Shown here: piece after piece, positions 11,346 to 21,814 of the stretch
How the letters are laid out: every line of letters begins with the position of its first letter
Numbering within the stretch: position 1 is the stretch's first letter
NCBI RefSeq assembly: GCF_004379255.2
Contig: NC_056047.1
Location: 26,426,293 to 26,490,292 of the forward strand
From: Salvia splendens
Taxonomy: Eukaryota; Streptophyta; Magnoliopsida; Lamiales; Lamiaceae
Direction of reading: 5' to 3'
Length of the DNA stretch: 64,000 bases
Notes under the pieces: generated by a model
Databases searched by the model: none
What the model was told of the DNA's origin: nothing
The model's input: the letters and a program-made list of their open reading frames with translations, nothing else
Translations under genes and position numbers: made by a program

Positions 11346-12050
11346 TTAAAAGGAAGAGAAATACTACAAGGACTCGATAGATTGAGCCTAGAAGTAGAGC
11401 GAGTGCCCGAGAATGTGGGAGAGAGAATTTCCACTTCGGTAGAAGCGCCAACCTCAGGATCAAGATCGTAAATGCATAAAAACAGAGTATGGCAATAAAA
11501 GGTTACACCCGGAAGTAAAAGTAAGCGAATGAAGGAGTTACCCTAAGGAACTGTAGGAAGATCTCACATTCGAAGGAATATCTTGTGTGGCAGAACAATG
11601 AGACGTCAAGGATAAGATCACAGGAAATCCCACGACGCCCAGTCATCATGGAAGTATCTAGATGTGTTAGGATTGGGAGAAGGAAAATCCCAGGAACAAA
11701 TGATTAAGAATGATACATCGATGGTTGTACAAGCATAATACAACCTGGGTGACAGTTGATCGCCTCACTATGCATAGCCACTTTATGACCATCAGACAAG
11801 TTAGTTAAGCTGTATGCATCTTCGTAAAATACCAATAATTTTCACATTAGACCAAAACGACAGATTTACGACTAGATTTTGGAAGAATCTACATGATTGG
11901 TTTCAAGGATTTATTACCACCGATAAGGTGATGGAGTGTCAAAGCGGGCATAAGAAACGCTCGAAGACACGATCGAGAGCCAAGGTGATCGGTATAGAAG
12001 GACAATTGGGAACAAGTTTACCAGAGATTTCTCAAGAATCCTAGAGGGAA
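11346..12050 (+). pseudogene. Chromovirus integrase core remnant
   Basis: From about 11737 a frame reads NTTWVTVDRLTMHSHFM, the block after the first catalytic Asp of Gypsy integrase (IWVIVDRLTKSAHF). At 11814-11925 the next frame reads LRKIPII...LDQNDRFTTRFWKNLH, matching the block with the second catalytic Asp (SDRDPRFTSRFWK). The serine before that Asp and the following arginine are changed. The HHCC zinc finger and the final Glu block are not recognisable. Heavily decayed. Confidence 0.75.
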
Positions 12051-12516
12051 GAAAAAGGTCAGGACATATGGAAGTCCCGCAGGGATCTCAGACTCATAGT
12101 TTAACAAGGAAAAACAAGGTTAATTGAAGAGTATCTCCCTCAAAGAGATAATTAGATTCGAAGCCAAGGGAAACTTCGACCGCAATATATAGGGTCTAGT
12201 GAAATGCTCGAGAAAGTAGATGCAGTATTTATCAAATGGCACCACTAAACTTGAAAATTTTCGCGACATGCCCTTGTCTAGAAAGTACGAGTTTAATTTA
12301 ATACGTGTCTTCCATCGAGAAGAGATAGTCATAAATATGGACTAGGAATTGCAAGGAGGAGTCAAAAACAATTTCAAAGAATACAATAATGGGAGAAGTA
12401 TTATTTTTGATGAAGATGTTAGGTAAACACCATAGAGGAAATAAGGGGCAATGTGGAGGAGGAATATCTAGAATCATACAAGTAGAGCCGCGCAAATTTC
12501 AGGACAAAATTTGCTT
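12051..12516 (+). pseudogene. Chromovirus integrase C-terminal tail, decayed
   Basis: Short runs such as YEFNLIRVFHREE at about 12289 resemble the stretch before or inside a chromodomain, but the similarity is weak and a chromodomain cannot be shown. By position this is the end of pol before the PPT. Confidence 0.35.
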
Positions 12517-12529
12517 AAGGAAGGTGGAA
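12517..12529 (+). promoter_or_regulatory. Polypurine tract of the chromovirus
   Basis: AAGGAAGGTGGAA directly before the TGTGACGCC start of the 3' LTR. Purine-rich apart from one T, and in the right place for plus-strand priming. Confidence 0.65.
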
Positions 12530-13672
12530 TGTGACGCCACAGAAATTTCGCGCCAGGATTTGAAGCATAATTTCTTTTTCTATGGAAATGAAGGAAATAT
12601 TTTTAGTTGGAGATAATAATTTTCGACATGGAGCTCAATGGATTTTTTTTAGTAAGCAACTAGTTGAATTCAATTTCAAAGGATGACTTAAGTAGCATCT
12701 CATTTTATCACGTTGGACAAAGTACTAGGAATTTGTGAATCAAGATATCACCTTGGAAAATATGAACGTTGGGAGAGGAAATCCCCAATAAATTACAATT
12801 TAAAGAAAGTCAAAAGGATCTCCAATTGGAAATAGAAGTAAGAGAAGATGCTAAGAGTTATCAAATGATATACTACACATATACATAAGGGAATGTATGG
12901 ACGTGTATAATGTTTATGTATGCATGGGAATTTGCAAGTCATAATTTAACTCTTTCCCAAACAAGAAATTCAAGAGTCACACTTTACAAGGAGGAAGTCC
13001 ATCTTTCATGGAAAAATGTTACATAAGAATTTTGGGGAAGAAGACATATCTACTTTACAAAAGCTATCCTACATAGAGAACTATAAAGGAGCAATGAAAC
13101 AATTGCTATGAACTACTTGAGGATTTCCTCCACACCAATCTCGATTCCATACACCACTCTATGCCAAGAGGTCAATTTGTAGTCTACTAGAGATAGCACG
13201 AGTTGTCCTAAGGAAATTCCAAAAAATGGTTAGTTTCCTCCACCAACAAAACCCAAGGAAAAAGTTTATTCATGAAAATGGAAAAGCAAGAAATAAATCT
13301 TAAGAAAGTATCTCCTCCAATCTTAGGAAGAAACAAAGTGGCATAAGAGAAATGAGCTCATCAAGAGATCAAAAAGGGGAAACAAATCCCTCCATCAGTG
13401 ACAAAATAGAGAGTGCGATCAGCCATGGGCCACTCTCCCAAAAATTTCACCAATTTAGGTATGGAAGCCTATTAAGAAAATATGAAAGGGGAGGCAACCC
13501 CTAACTGGATTTGGAGAATCCAACTCTCATGGATCAGCCCTCACTCGCCAAGGACTCGGCTATAAATACCACCCAACACCACCCTTTCCTCCCACTTTTC
13601 GACTCCCAAAGGTTCAAGGAACAAAGGAGCTACAAGGGAGGAAGGAGAGGCAGCGGGATAAGAGCAGCCCCG
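12530..13672 (+). repeat. Chromovirus 3' LTR, first piece
   Basis: Starts TGTGACGCCACAG..., comparable to TGTGACACC of the 5' copy. The TATA context at 13561 is shared with 1903. It is cut at 13672 by element A, whose duplicated target CCCCG occupies 13668-13672, and continues at 21815. It has no coding content. Confidence 0.75.
13561..13568 (+). promoter_or_regulatory. TATA box of chromovirus 3' LTR
   Basis: TATAAATA followed by CCACC, as in the 5' LTR. Confidence 0.55.
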
Positions 13673-14816
13673 TGATAAGGCTCATTTCATGCATCGGGTT
13701 AAGGGTAAAATGTGTACTACTTGATCGGTTTATCGCGCAAAACAAGTGTTAATTGTGCAGAAATGCCGCTTGACCAAGGCAGCAAGGCCGAACTGATCAA
13801 GCAAGTACAAAAGACGATAAAAGGCCAAAAATTGGGGAAGTTGATCAAGGGGAGTAGTCAAGCAGTTAAGGAGGGGACCACTGGGTATCAGAAGAAGGAC
13901 ATGCGAGGCTATGAGCTGGATGGTGCGCAACAATCTGTTATCAAGGACAACGTTCTAAAAGGGGACACGTGCTGATACATGAGATGCAAGGATGGAGCTT
14001 AGTCACGGATTTGTTACTGAAAAGCATCGTAGATTCTAGTAGAAGAGCACATAGGAATCCATGAGTCGCTCAATATCAACATGAGTAAATATTCCCTGTC
14101 AAGATCGTTATCCAGCTGGAGGCCGAGTCGAGCTTATAAATAGAGGATGTGCCACCACATGAGAAGAAGAACCGGTCCTTTACTTTCCGTCTAGTTTAGC
14201 TTAGTTTAGCTTAGTCCAGTTCTCTAGAATAGCTTAGCTTAGATAAAGTAATGTGTAGTTAGAAAGGGCAATCAAAGAAGCGCTGCAGAATACTTGTTAT
14301 CTGTCGGCGTATTCCTAAATTTCCCGCCGAGATTCTTCTCGGTTTACTTGCTTTCTTATTTTCCGAAGTATTAGCTTAGTTTCAAATTTACGATGTACTT
14401 AGTTTAATTTTAATCGAAGTTGTTTTATTTTAATCCGGACATTTACTTTTCCGCTATCACCTGCAATTCACTTGACTCAGTAGTTAAAGTTCATTTGATC
14501 AAGTTAGCAAAATTTAATTCTGTCTAGAGTAAAAACAGTAGTTAAAAACTCTCAAGTTAAAGCATGGCAGCAGCCAACCCCCCTGTTCACTACTCACACA
14601 CTCGACATACCAACTTCTTTGTGGGATCGACCCCAAACTTGCCGCTTTACTGTTAAAGTAGTGCAAAATTGGGAGTTTACAAATTACATTGGTAGGAAAC
14701 GAGCGAGAGCGAGTTCGAATCGATCAAGTGGCAACGACATTTGCTAACTGATCCAATCAGTTCGGATATCTTCAATATAACTTGGTCCGAATTCGCGCCC
14801 CTCTCGAGGCCCACTA
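13673..14816 (+). repeat. Element A 5' LTR
   Basis: 1144 bp, from TGATAAGG to GGCCCACTA. Contains a TATA box (14135), short TTTAGCTTAG repeats at about 14193-14240, and the GTGGGATCGACCC block near its end that elements B and C also share. Small open frames inside (13712-13975) are not genes; the 3' LTR repeats them. Confidence 0.9.
14135..14142 (+). promoter_or_regulatory. TATA box of element A 5' LTR
   Basis: TATAAATA followed by GAGG. The corresponding part of the 3' LTR is replaced by foreign sequence (21017-21215), so the 3' copy has no such box. Confidence 0.6.
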
Positions 14817-14819
14817 AAA

Positions 14820-14837
14820 TGGCACCGTTGCCGGGGA
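14820..14837 (+). promoter_or_regulatory. Primer-binding site, tRNA-Asp type (element A)
   Basis: TGGCACCGTTGCCGGGGA, one base different from the TGGCGCCGTTGCCGGGGA of element C. It lies three bases after the LTR. Confidence 0.85.
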
Positions 14838-14926
14838 AGCATGGTGTTACTTTATGTTTGTGCGTAGTGCGTAGGTGTATACAATCTTATTTCTTTGTTT
14901 TCTCATTTTGTTTTTTTTTACTATTG

Positions 14927-15697
14927 ATGAGAAGTTACCAACGCGGTGGACACTGGAATCATGCCTTTCTATACAGAGAGACTAACGCTCATTGGAGGGT
15001 CCAGGAAGCCGGCGTCGTCACCACTCATTACAGAGAAGCATTAGAAGCCGCAGCAGCCGCTGAACATAACACACAAACACCACCACTCGAACAAGCAGGG
15101 ATGGCCCTCGTCGTTGATGACTTAGGAATTGGCTTTCTGCAAGCTCATGATGAGAAGGAGCCCACACATGCCATTGTCATTACTCCTGGGATGCGGACCA
15201 TCACGATCAAATCGGGAGTATTGGCCGTTTTGTCCCACTTCTACGGTCTTTTGAAGGAGTGTCCGTACGCTTTTCTGGAGGAATTCTACCGATACTGTGA
15301 TATTCGGCCCGTGCCGGCTGGATCCACATCCGAAGATTATAGGCTAAAAGCTATTCCCTTCGTTTTGAAGGGCGATGCGAGTGTCTGGCTGTCAAGGCGG
15401 CCAGAAGGATCCATCAGAACCTGGGCTGAATTCCGCATGATATTCCTAGATCGCTTTTTCCCAGCATCGAAGACAAGTGCCCTGAAAAGGGAGATTACAG
15501 AGGCTAGGCAGGAGTACGATGAGCCCCTAGGCCTGTACTGGGAAAGATTCCAAGGTTTGCTTCAAGCATGCCCCAATCACAAGCTATGTCCCGCAGTACC
15601 AAAGAGGGAACCAACAGAATCATCTTCCCCAGAACCAGCCGGAGAAGTATGGACCTTCCGGCTTCTAGCAGCAAGGCCATGGAGGAGGTCGATTTAA
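14927..15697 (+). pseudogene. Element A gag (truncated)
   Basis: Open for 256 codons from the ATG at 14927; the upstream extension to 14741 lies in the leader. The gag core is clear: ECPYAFLEEFYRYC, DYRLKAIPFVLKGDASVWL, TWAEFRMIFLDRFFPASKTS and YWERFQGLLQACPNH, all matching element C gag. After PNHK the similarity stops and the frame ends 50 residues later, so the second half of gag, including its Q/N/G-rich tail, has been lost by deletion. It would form the capsid-like shell of the element. Not functional as it stands. Confidence 0.85.
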
Positions 15698-15737
15698 TCA
15701 GAGATATAACAAACAGCAATTTGAAGGTCTAGGAGAT

Positions 15738-16784
15738 GTGAAGATCCCGCATCAGCCCCAAGATGCGATGCGAGAAATACAAGAGACTCGGAAAGAACAG
15801 AGGGCTGCACTCGAGATGCTTACAAAGCAGTTATCTCAGGTCACCATGTCACTGGGTGAGCTAAGAGGGAATGAAGGAAAGCTCTCGGCCACAGTGCAGC
15901 AACCTACAGGGCGAGAAAATGTCAATACAGTCTCTCTGAAATCGGAAACAGTTTGTCAAGGCTCATCTGCGAGTTTTCCAGCACCTAGACCCAATCATAA
16001 CGGAAGCCTTGAGTCCAGCACCCTTGATCAAGTCACACAAGGAAAAGAGTCCAGCACCCGTAAACAGGTTGCTGGGAAGAGGAAGATAGGCGAAACAGAA
16101 AATGTGACTGGAGTGATCCAACCTAGTAATCTTCCACCCAAGAAAGCTGACCCAGGGGTGTTTACGCTTCCAATCTCCATCAGAAACGTCCAAATGGAGC
16201 ACGCAATGTGCGACCTAGGGGCTTCCATCAATATTATCCCATATTCTATATACGAGAAACTGAAAGATGCTAAGCTTATCAAAACCGATATGGAGATACA
16301 ACTAGCAGACGGGTCTTGCATTTACCCCGAGGGAGTTCTGGAAGATGAACTTGTCAAGGTGAACAAGTTCATGTATCCCGCCGACTTCTTCGTCATTAAG
16401 ACGACAGACCCGGGAGCGGAAGAGTTTGTTGGCATCCTTTTGGGAATGCCATTCTTATCCACGGCTAGCACGGTCATTGATGTCCGCCATGGAACGATGA
16501 AGCTGAGTTTTAATGGAGAGCAGCTTACATTCAAAATTGATAAAGCTGTGAGGAAGCCACAGGACAACGAGAGCATTCAATTAATAGACGCTATCAGCCC
16601 TCATAAACAAAAGTATCCGGAAAATGAATCCTTCAAAGAACCACCCTCTGGTTCCACTAAAGATGAACAACTTAAGAGAGAAGCAGTTGAATGGTTTGAT
16701 ACAACGATGTCTGGGGAAATGGATGATCAAGCCAATGAAAGGGCAATTATGGAATTCTGCCAGCTGTCACAGCCAGCCGAGTAA
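15738..16784 (+). CDS. Element A protease region of gag-pol (open frame)
   Basis: 348 codons with no stop. Residues 10-45 (REIQETRKEQRAALEMLTKQLSQV) match the segment before the protease in element C ([20 protein letters not shown]). Residues 145-265 form the aspartic protease typical of Athila: DPGVFTLPISI, then [18 protein letters not shown] with the catalytic Asp in DLGA, QLADGSCIYPEGVLED, and LLGMPFLSTASTVIDV. The family normally has GRPFL; here it is GMPFL. The first ATG is not proven to be the start, because gag and this frame were probably one polyprotein. The frame survives although the rest of pol is broken. Activity unknown. Confidence 0.8.
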   Translation: MKIPHQPQDAMREIQETRKEQRAALEMLTKQLSQVTMSLGELRGNEGKLSATVQQPTGRENVNTVSLKSETVCQGSSASFPAPRPNHNGSLESSTLDQVTQGKESSTRKQVAGKRKIGETENVTGVIQPSNLPPKKADPGVFTLPISIRNVQMEHAMCDLGASINIIPYSIYEKLKDAKLIKTDMEIQLADGSCIYPEGVLEDELVKVNKFMYPADFFVIKTTDPGAEEFVGILLGMPFLSTASTVIDVRHGTMKLSFNGEQLTFKIDKAVRKPQDNESIQLIDAISPHKQKYPENESFKEPPSGSTKDEQLKREAVEWFDTTMSGEMDDQANERAIMEFCQLSQPAE

Positions 16785-17150
16785 GAGAGATTACCCAACT
16801 GAGAAGGGTTGAGAAACCACCTGACCAGGCCGCCCCATTGAGAAGAAAGCTGAGGAATAATCCCTCACCTAAGGGGCAACTGCTACCCTTACCTGGATCG
16901 TCAGCCACCCTCAAGGACTTGACCAACCAGACGTATCACAAGCCAGTCAAACCATTTCTGCAAGGACAGGAAGGACAACTGATAAATAAACTGAGGCCGG
17001 GTCAAGAGGTAGTCAAGTGGAAAAAAGCAAACCTGATGGAGATTGACCCAGATCCGTGCATGCATTCCGCCATGTTAGAAAAAAGAAGTGGCACCCCACC
17101 TTGATTGACAACGCAGGCTCGACCCCACTCTGAGGAAGGAAGAGTTCATA
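16785..17150 (+). pseudogene. Element A protease-RT linker, broken
   Basis: An 88-codon frame at 16838-17104 includes KANLMEIDPDPCMHS, which aligns with [15 protein letters not shown] just upstream of the RT in element C. After it the whole RT palm, which carries F(M)DD in element C, is missing. So the reverse transcriptase is deleted. Confidence 0.65.
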
Positions 17151-17759
17151 GTGGGGCGGAGAGAGTTACTCTTCCAGAGTCAACCCAAACTGATACCCAA
17201 AAAGCGAAATCCAAACTGGGTAGACCCTCAAACAATCATGGCAATGTGCACACAGGTGGCGAAACTCCCATACCCTACCAATCAGAAGAAGATCAGAGCC
17301 CTGTTGGGACGCGCCGGGGTCTATAGGAGATTCATCAAGGATTTCGCAAAGATAGCCCAGCCTCTGACGAAGCTTTTTCAGAATGACGTGAAGATTGAAT
17401 TCTATGATGTCTGCAAGGCCGCGTTCACATTTCTGAAGGACCGATTTGTAAGTTCTCCGATTATACGCTCCCCCGACTGGAATCACCCCTTTGACTATGT
17501 TGTGGGGGCAGTGCTATGTCAGAAAATCAAAGGAAAGAGTTACGTCGTTTTCTATGCGTCAAAAACATTGAACCAAGCACAAAGGAGCTACGATGTGACT
17601 GGAAAGGAGATGCTATCGGTAGTCTGCGCTTTTGAGAAGTTCAGACCATACCTGCTTAGGTCCAAGGAGTTTGACTGGGAAGCTGATCACCCGAGCCGAA
17701 TTATACAAGAAGATAACGGTGACGACAGTCCACTACTCATGCCTAACTCGCACAAGTGA
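17151..17759 (+). pseudogene. Element A rearranged pol: integrase-tail piece joined to RT end and RNase H
   Basis: A 202-codon open frame with a scrambled domain order. Residues 2-30 (RRELLFQSQPKLIPKKRNPNW) align with the integrase C-terminal segment of element C (VLLFQSRLKLMPGKLKSKW at 42140-42210). That segment should lie at the far end of pol. Then follow [59 protein letters not shown] and FEKFRPYLL, the RT connection and RNase H. The block EIMCDAS with the RNase H catalytic Asp is missing. Two more segments are missing between RPYLL and the ADH-SRI block. All the deletions keep the frame. Integrase core absent. Confidence 0.75.
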
Positions 17760-18358
17760 ACAAGTAAGAGGAGTGATCGGGTGTTCATGGGTAGTCTGCT
17801 TGATCAAACAACGAATTCTGAATCTATTAAACTGATCAAGTGACATCCCAGGGGGAGTCGGTCAAATCCTTGTTAGTGTAAATAGTTTTTCGTATGTTGT
17901 TTCTATTTATATTACAAAATTAAAAGTCGAAAGTAGAGGAAGGAACTGATCACGTGGAATTATGAGAGTTTTCATCTGGATTTAATTGTCCTCTTAATCA
18001 GTACAATTTAAATTTAATTGGTGGTACAGTGATTGAGTTGATAAGGGCAGTTGATGATAGGACGTATGCATTTAGTAGAAGAGGTGTCAGGCGGCGCAAA
18101 CTGTCGCAATGAAGGGAAGACTTGGAGAGATGGAGGAAGCGTATTGGAGAAGCTTTGCCACCTGGCATTCTGATAAGGCGCGCCCGTATGCGCAGAGTCG
18201 CAAAGATCTCAAACAGGCAGGGATCTCAACAGTCGGAACTTCAAAATAAAAGGGGTCTCTCTGATCCCACTTTTCATCAACTGTTGCCAGAACATTTGTG
18301 ATGTCCTCATCTAATTCTCTCCAAATTCAAATCACCTCCAAGGAATCACCAGAAAGAG
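17760..18358. other. Element A spacer between pol remnant and third ORF
   Basis: No coding domain seen. Corresponds in position to the post-integrase spacer of element C (42380-42980). Integrase would be expected before this point but is absent. Confidence 0.5.
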
Positions 18359-19072
18359 ATGCCGAACACTCAACTCAATACTTCCCCTTTTTCTTCAGGA
18401 GCCGGTATCAACAGTTATAATCGGAGATCCTTGTCACCACCCAGCCCAGGAAACCCTAACCTTACCCCACTAACCACCGGAACCCCATTACCGCCTCCTA
18501 GATTCATCGGTCCGCTCCAATGTGTAAACCCAGTTTACATAAGGCGTGTGGACTCCGTACTCAGAAGTTTTCCCACCGGCACTGACCCCGTGGAGGTTTA
18601 CACCGCCCTCAAGGCTCGCCTAGGAATTTCTCGGTCTAAGTACCCCGCTTCGCCACCACCAGAAGAGGGTTCTCTCTTTTCCCCCAGTGATCACCTACTA
18701 CGAAGGAGGGAGGCATAATGGAACCTCTTTTCGACTGTGGAGGATGACTCTGCCCCAGGAAGGACGCGCCGCCGGACAATGGACCAACTGCTGAAGGAAG
18801 CTGAGGTTTTGAGGCGGCAGGTGGATATAAAAAAAAGAGAGACAAACGACCCAAGGGACCCGAGCAGTCATAGAAGCAAGCAAGACTGTGGAGGTCAGCC
18901 AGGCGAGAGCAGAGGAAGAGAGCAAGAGGAAGGGGGAAGAAAGTATTCTTCCTCCCCCCAAGAAGGGCCACCATACCAACCAAGGTATGGGGGTTTGCTA
19001 AACGTTGCCCAGCATGCTTCTCTGCGCAAAGGAGATAAAGGGAAAGATACCAAGGAGGAGGAGCTCCGATGA
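18359..19072 (+). pseudogene. Element A third-ORF remnant (post-pol Athila ORF)
   Basis: Two open stretches in the same frame (18359-18718 and 18737-19072) separated by one TAA. The first is Ser/Pro-rich, with FIGPLQCVNPVYIRRVDSVL and TALKARLG. The second is highly charged, with a likely coiled-coil segment (MDQLLKEAEVLRRQVDIKKR) and a Lys/Glu/Gly-rich tail. Position between pol and the 3' LTR, and the charged helical C-terminus, parallel the larger third ORF of element C. I cannot align its middle with that ORF, so homology is inferred from position only. Confidence 0.5.
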
Positions 19073-19215
19073 ACGCAACCGCCTTAGAGGCAATAAGGAA
19101 GGCCTGTGTAATGGAGGCAATAAGGAAGGCATGCAACATCCCCTGATTCAACCATCTAGAAGGCGGTAGTATCACCCCTAACTCAGTTCTTTGTGTAAAT
19201 TTTGTTTTGACTCCG

Positions 19216-19254
19216 TTCTCACACTTAGTCCTGTGTATGGACTAAGTGTGAGAA
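19216..19254 (+). other. 15-bp perfect hairpin (TTCTCACACTTAGTC arms), element A
   Basis: TTCTCACACTTAGTC at 19216-19230 pairs perfectly with GACTAAGTGTGAGAA at 19240-19254 around a 9-base loop. Related hairpins with CACTTAG/CTAAGTG arms occur at the same place in elements B and C. Confidence 0.75.
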
Positions 19255-20719
19255 GTTTATGAAAGTTATTGTCTGTTTTGCCTTGTTATTATTGTGTCGT
19301 TGTCTGTGCTTAACCCTTTTTTTCCACTGCATCCAGTCCCTCGAGGACGAGTTCATATGCAGTGGGGACGAGGGACGGGTTAGTTACAGTAGAATCATAC
19401 ATGCTAAAATTTTTCAAAAAAAATTACAAATTCCAGTTAGTAATGAAATAGGCAATATGCATGAAATTGGATAAATGGAAGACTTGATTACTTCTTGGAA
19501 GAGTTAGAAAAAGGATTCAGTATGCTCATATGTAAAAACTTGATTGCAAAAACTTGATCAATTTGAACGACGCAAGTATGATGAAACGCTCAATTTCTAA
19601 ACCAACTGTGAAGCCTCTCTATATGTGAGTTATAAGCCAAAATTAGAACACTTTCTACTATTTTTACAAAAGAAAATTTTACAAGAGGCTGACTTTTAAT
19701 ATTGAGATGAAAATTGCACAAGTAGTAAGGACTAATGGCACTAGGACTTAGCCATTTGAGCCGTTTCTTTTCCTTCGTTCCACGAACCCGCCTCGTTAAT
19801 CAGGCACCCCTTAGTTAACCACTTTGAGCCCATACACTCTTACCCGTTCTTTGAAGCCTTAAAACTGAACTCAAGTTTCATATCACATGAGGAAAGAGGG
19901 TCAAAGAAATGATGGTTTTCAAAGGAAACAAAAGGGGATAGCAATAGAATAGTCGAAATAAAGGGTAGCCGGGTTGATCAAGTTAGAGGATTAGGTTGAC
20001 CAAGTCAAAAAAAAATGTCGAGAAAAATTTGAGAAAAAGAAAAGGGCAGGAAAAAGTTGTAATCTGACCCGGGAAATCGAATGTTAGAAAATAAGCCAAA
20101 AATTTAAAAGGCTAAAGGACGTTTTTTGACCAAAGTAAGTATCTAGTAGAAAAATAAATATCCCCACTTGATCCAGCAAGTCTAGTCATAACTTTGATCT
20201 TTTGACTCATGTGTCTTTTCTTTTTACAATTTAAAATTTTTATTTTAAACATAGAACCCCTAGGACCCTACCCTAATACGTTACTACCCTTAAGCCCCTT
20301 TACAACCAAAAACAAAGACCGTAAGGAACTATCTTGTGTAGTCCGATTCAAGGTATTAAAATTGTGGCAATACCGAGTGAACAGTCCTAACATCTCTGGT
20401 GAGAAATGAGCGACTGAGTGAATCCAATAATGGTTTAGATTGAGCAATATTGACAAACTGACACCTTGATCAAGCAAACGCGAAAAAGAGGAAACATAAG
20501 CTACTGGTAAATGAATTGACCTCAACCACGGGTATGATTGTTGAAAATATATTCGGTCTAATGCATACATGTAAATATGTGTTTTTGGTTTTGAGTCTTG
20601 TTTTTTGTTTCGTCTTCTTTTACTTGTGAAATGAGTAAACCATGCCCGAAATTTGCCTTATCTTTTTCTTTTCTTTTTTTATATACTTGAGGACAAGTAT
20701 GTTTTAAGTGTGAGCAGTT
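19255..20719. other. Element A 3' non-coding region
   Basis: No coding domain. It holds blocks shared with the 3' regions of B and C: a GGGCAGGAA...CTGACCC segment near 20045, an ACATC(T/C)(C/T)TGGTGAG...AATGAGCGA segment near 20390, and ACTTGAGGACAAGTATG before the LTR. The sequence AAGTGTGAGCAGTT ends immediately before the LTR and takes the place of a polypurine tract, though it is not purely purine. Confidence 0.6.
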
Positions 20720-21809
20720 TGATAAGGCTCATTTCATGCATCGGTTTAAGGGTAAAATGTATACTACTTGATCGGTTTATCGCGCAAAACAAGTGTTAAT
20801 TGTGCAAAAATGCCGCTTGACCAAGGCAGCAAGGCCGAACTGATCAAGCAAGTACAAAAGGCGATAAAAGGCCAAAAATCGGGGAAGTTGATCAAGGGGA
20901 GTAGTCAACCAGTTAAGGAGGGTATCACTGGGTATCAGAAGAAGGACATGCGAGGCTATGAGCTGGATGGTGCGCAGCAATCTGTTATCAAGGACGACTT
21001 TTTGAGAAGGGGACACTGTTAGGGTTGTGTATACTAGAAATCACCCTTCGAGTGATTGGATACTGTAAAACTCTAATTGTTATTTTCCAATAAATGCAAC
21101 AGATTATTTTTTCTCATAATGTTGTTATGTTTTACATTTAATGGTTGTTTATTGCATATTTAAATGTATTAACAAACTTAACAAAGTCTAAGTCTTTGTT
21201 TTAGTAGACCGGTTGTCTAGAATAGCTTAGCTTAGATAAAGTAATGCGTAGTTAGAAAGTGCAATCAAAGAAGCGTTGCAGAATACTTGTTATCTGTCGG
21301 CGTATTCCTAAATTTCTCGCCGAGATTCTTCTCGGTTTTCCTTGCTTTCTTATTTTCCGAAGTATTAGCTTAGTTTCAAATTTACGCTGTACTTAGTTTA
21401 ATTTTAATTGAAGTTGTTTTATTTTAATCCGCGCATTTACTTTTCCGCTGTCACCTGCAATTCACTTGACCCAGTAGTTAAAGTTCCTTTGATCAAGTTA
21501 GCAAAATTTAATTATGTCTAGAGTAAAAATAGCAGTTAAAAACTCCCAAGTTAAAGTGTGGCAGCATCCAACCCCCTGTTCACTACTCACACACTCTACA
21601 TACCAACTTCTCTGTGGGATCGACCCCGAACTTGCCGATTTACTGTTAAAGTAGTGCAAAATTGGGAGTTTACAAATTACATTGGTAGGAAACGAGCGAG
21701 AGCGAGTTCGAATCGATCAAGTGGCAACAACATTTGCTAACTGATCTTATCGGTTTGGTTATCTTCAATATAACTTGGTCCGAATTCGCGCCCCTATCGA
21801 GGCCCACCA
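20720..21809 (+). repeat. Element A 3' LTR with foreign block
   Basis: 1090 bp, near-identical to the 5' LTR except that 21017-21215 is unrelated. In the 5' LTR the matching place holds about 245 bases including the TATA box. Ends GGCCCACCA; the duplication CCCCG follows. Confidence 0.85.
21017..21215. mobile_element. Copia-type LTR fragment inside element A 3' LTR
   Basis: Starts TGTTAGGGTTGTGTATACTAG and resembles, in layout and several words (TGTTAGG, TATACT, TTCGAG, CATTTAAATGTAT-type words), the start of the LTR family at 32880-34347 read on the minus strand. No CA end or target duplication is seen, so it is a partial piece that replaced LTR sequence. Confidence 0.5.
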
Positions 21810-21814
21810 CCCCG

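Larger units (their letters stand above)
13673..21809 (+). mobile_element. Athila-like LTR retrotransposon A (non-autonomous)
   Basis: About 8.1 kb, inserted in the chromovirus 3' LTR with target duplication CCCCG (13668-13672 and 21810-21814). LTRs start TGATAAGGCTCATTTCATGC and end GGCCCACTA (5') and GGCCCACCA (3'). The PBS matches tRNA-Asp, as in the Athila lineage. Gag is truncated, the protease region is intact, the RT palm and most of the integrase are missing, and a small ORF remnant follows pol. Without RT or integrase it could have moved only with help from another element. Confidence 0.9.

Noticed and set aside
13712..13975. 87-codon frame in LTR A, repeated at 20768-21022
   Set aside because: The similarity between the two is explained by LTR duplication; no known protein, and transcription would start downstream of it.
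18636..19175. 179-codon minus-strand frame
   Set aside because: Antisense shadow of the element A third-ORF remnant; leucine-rich low complexity, no domain.
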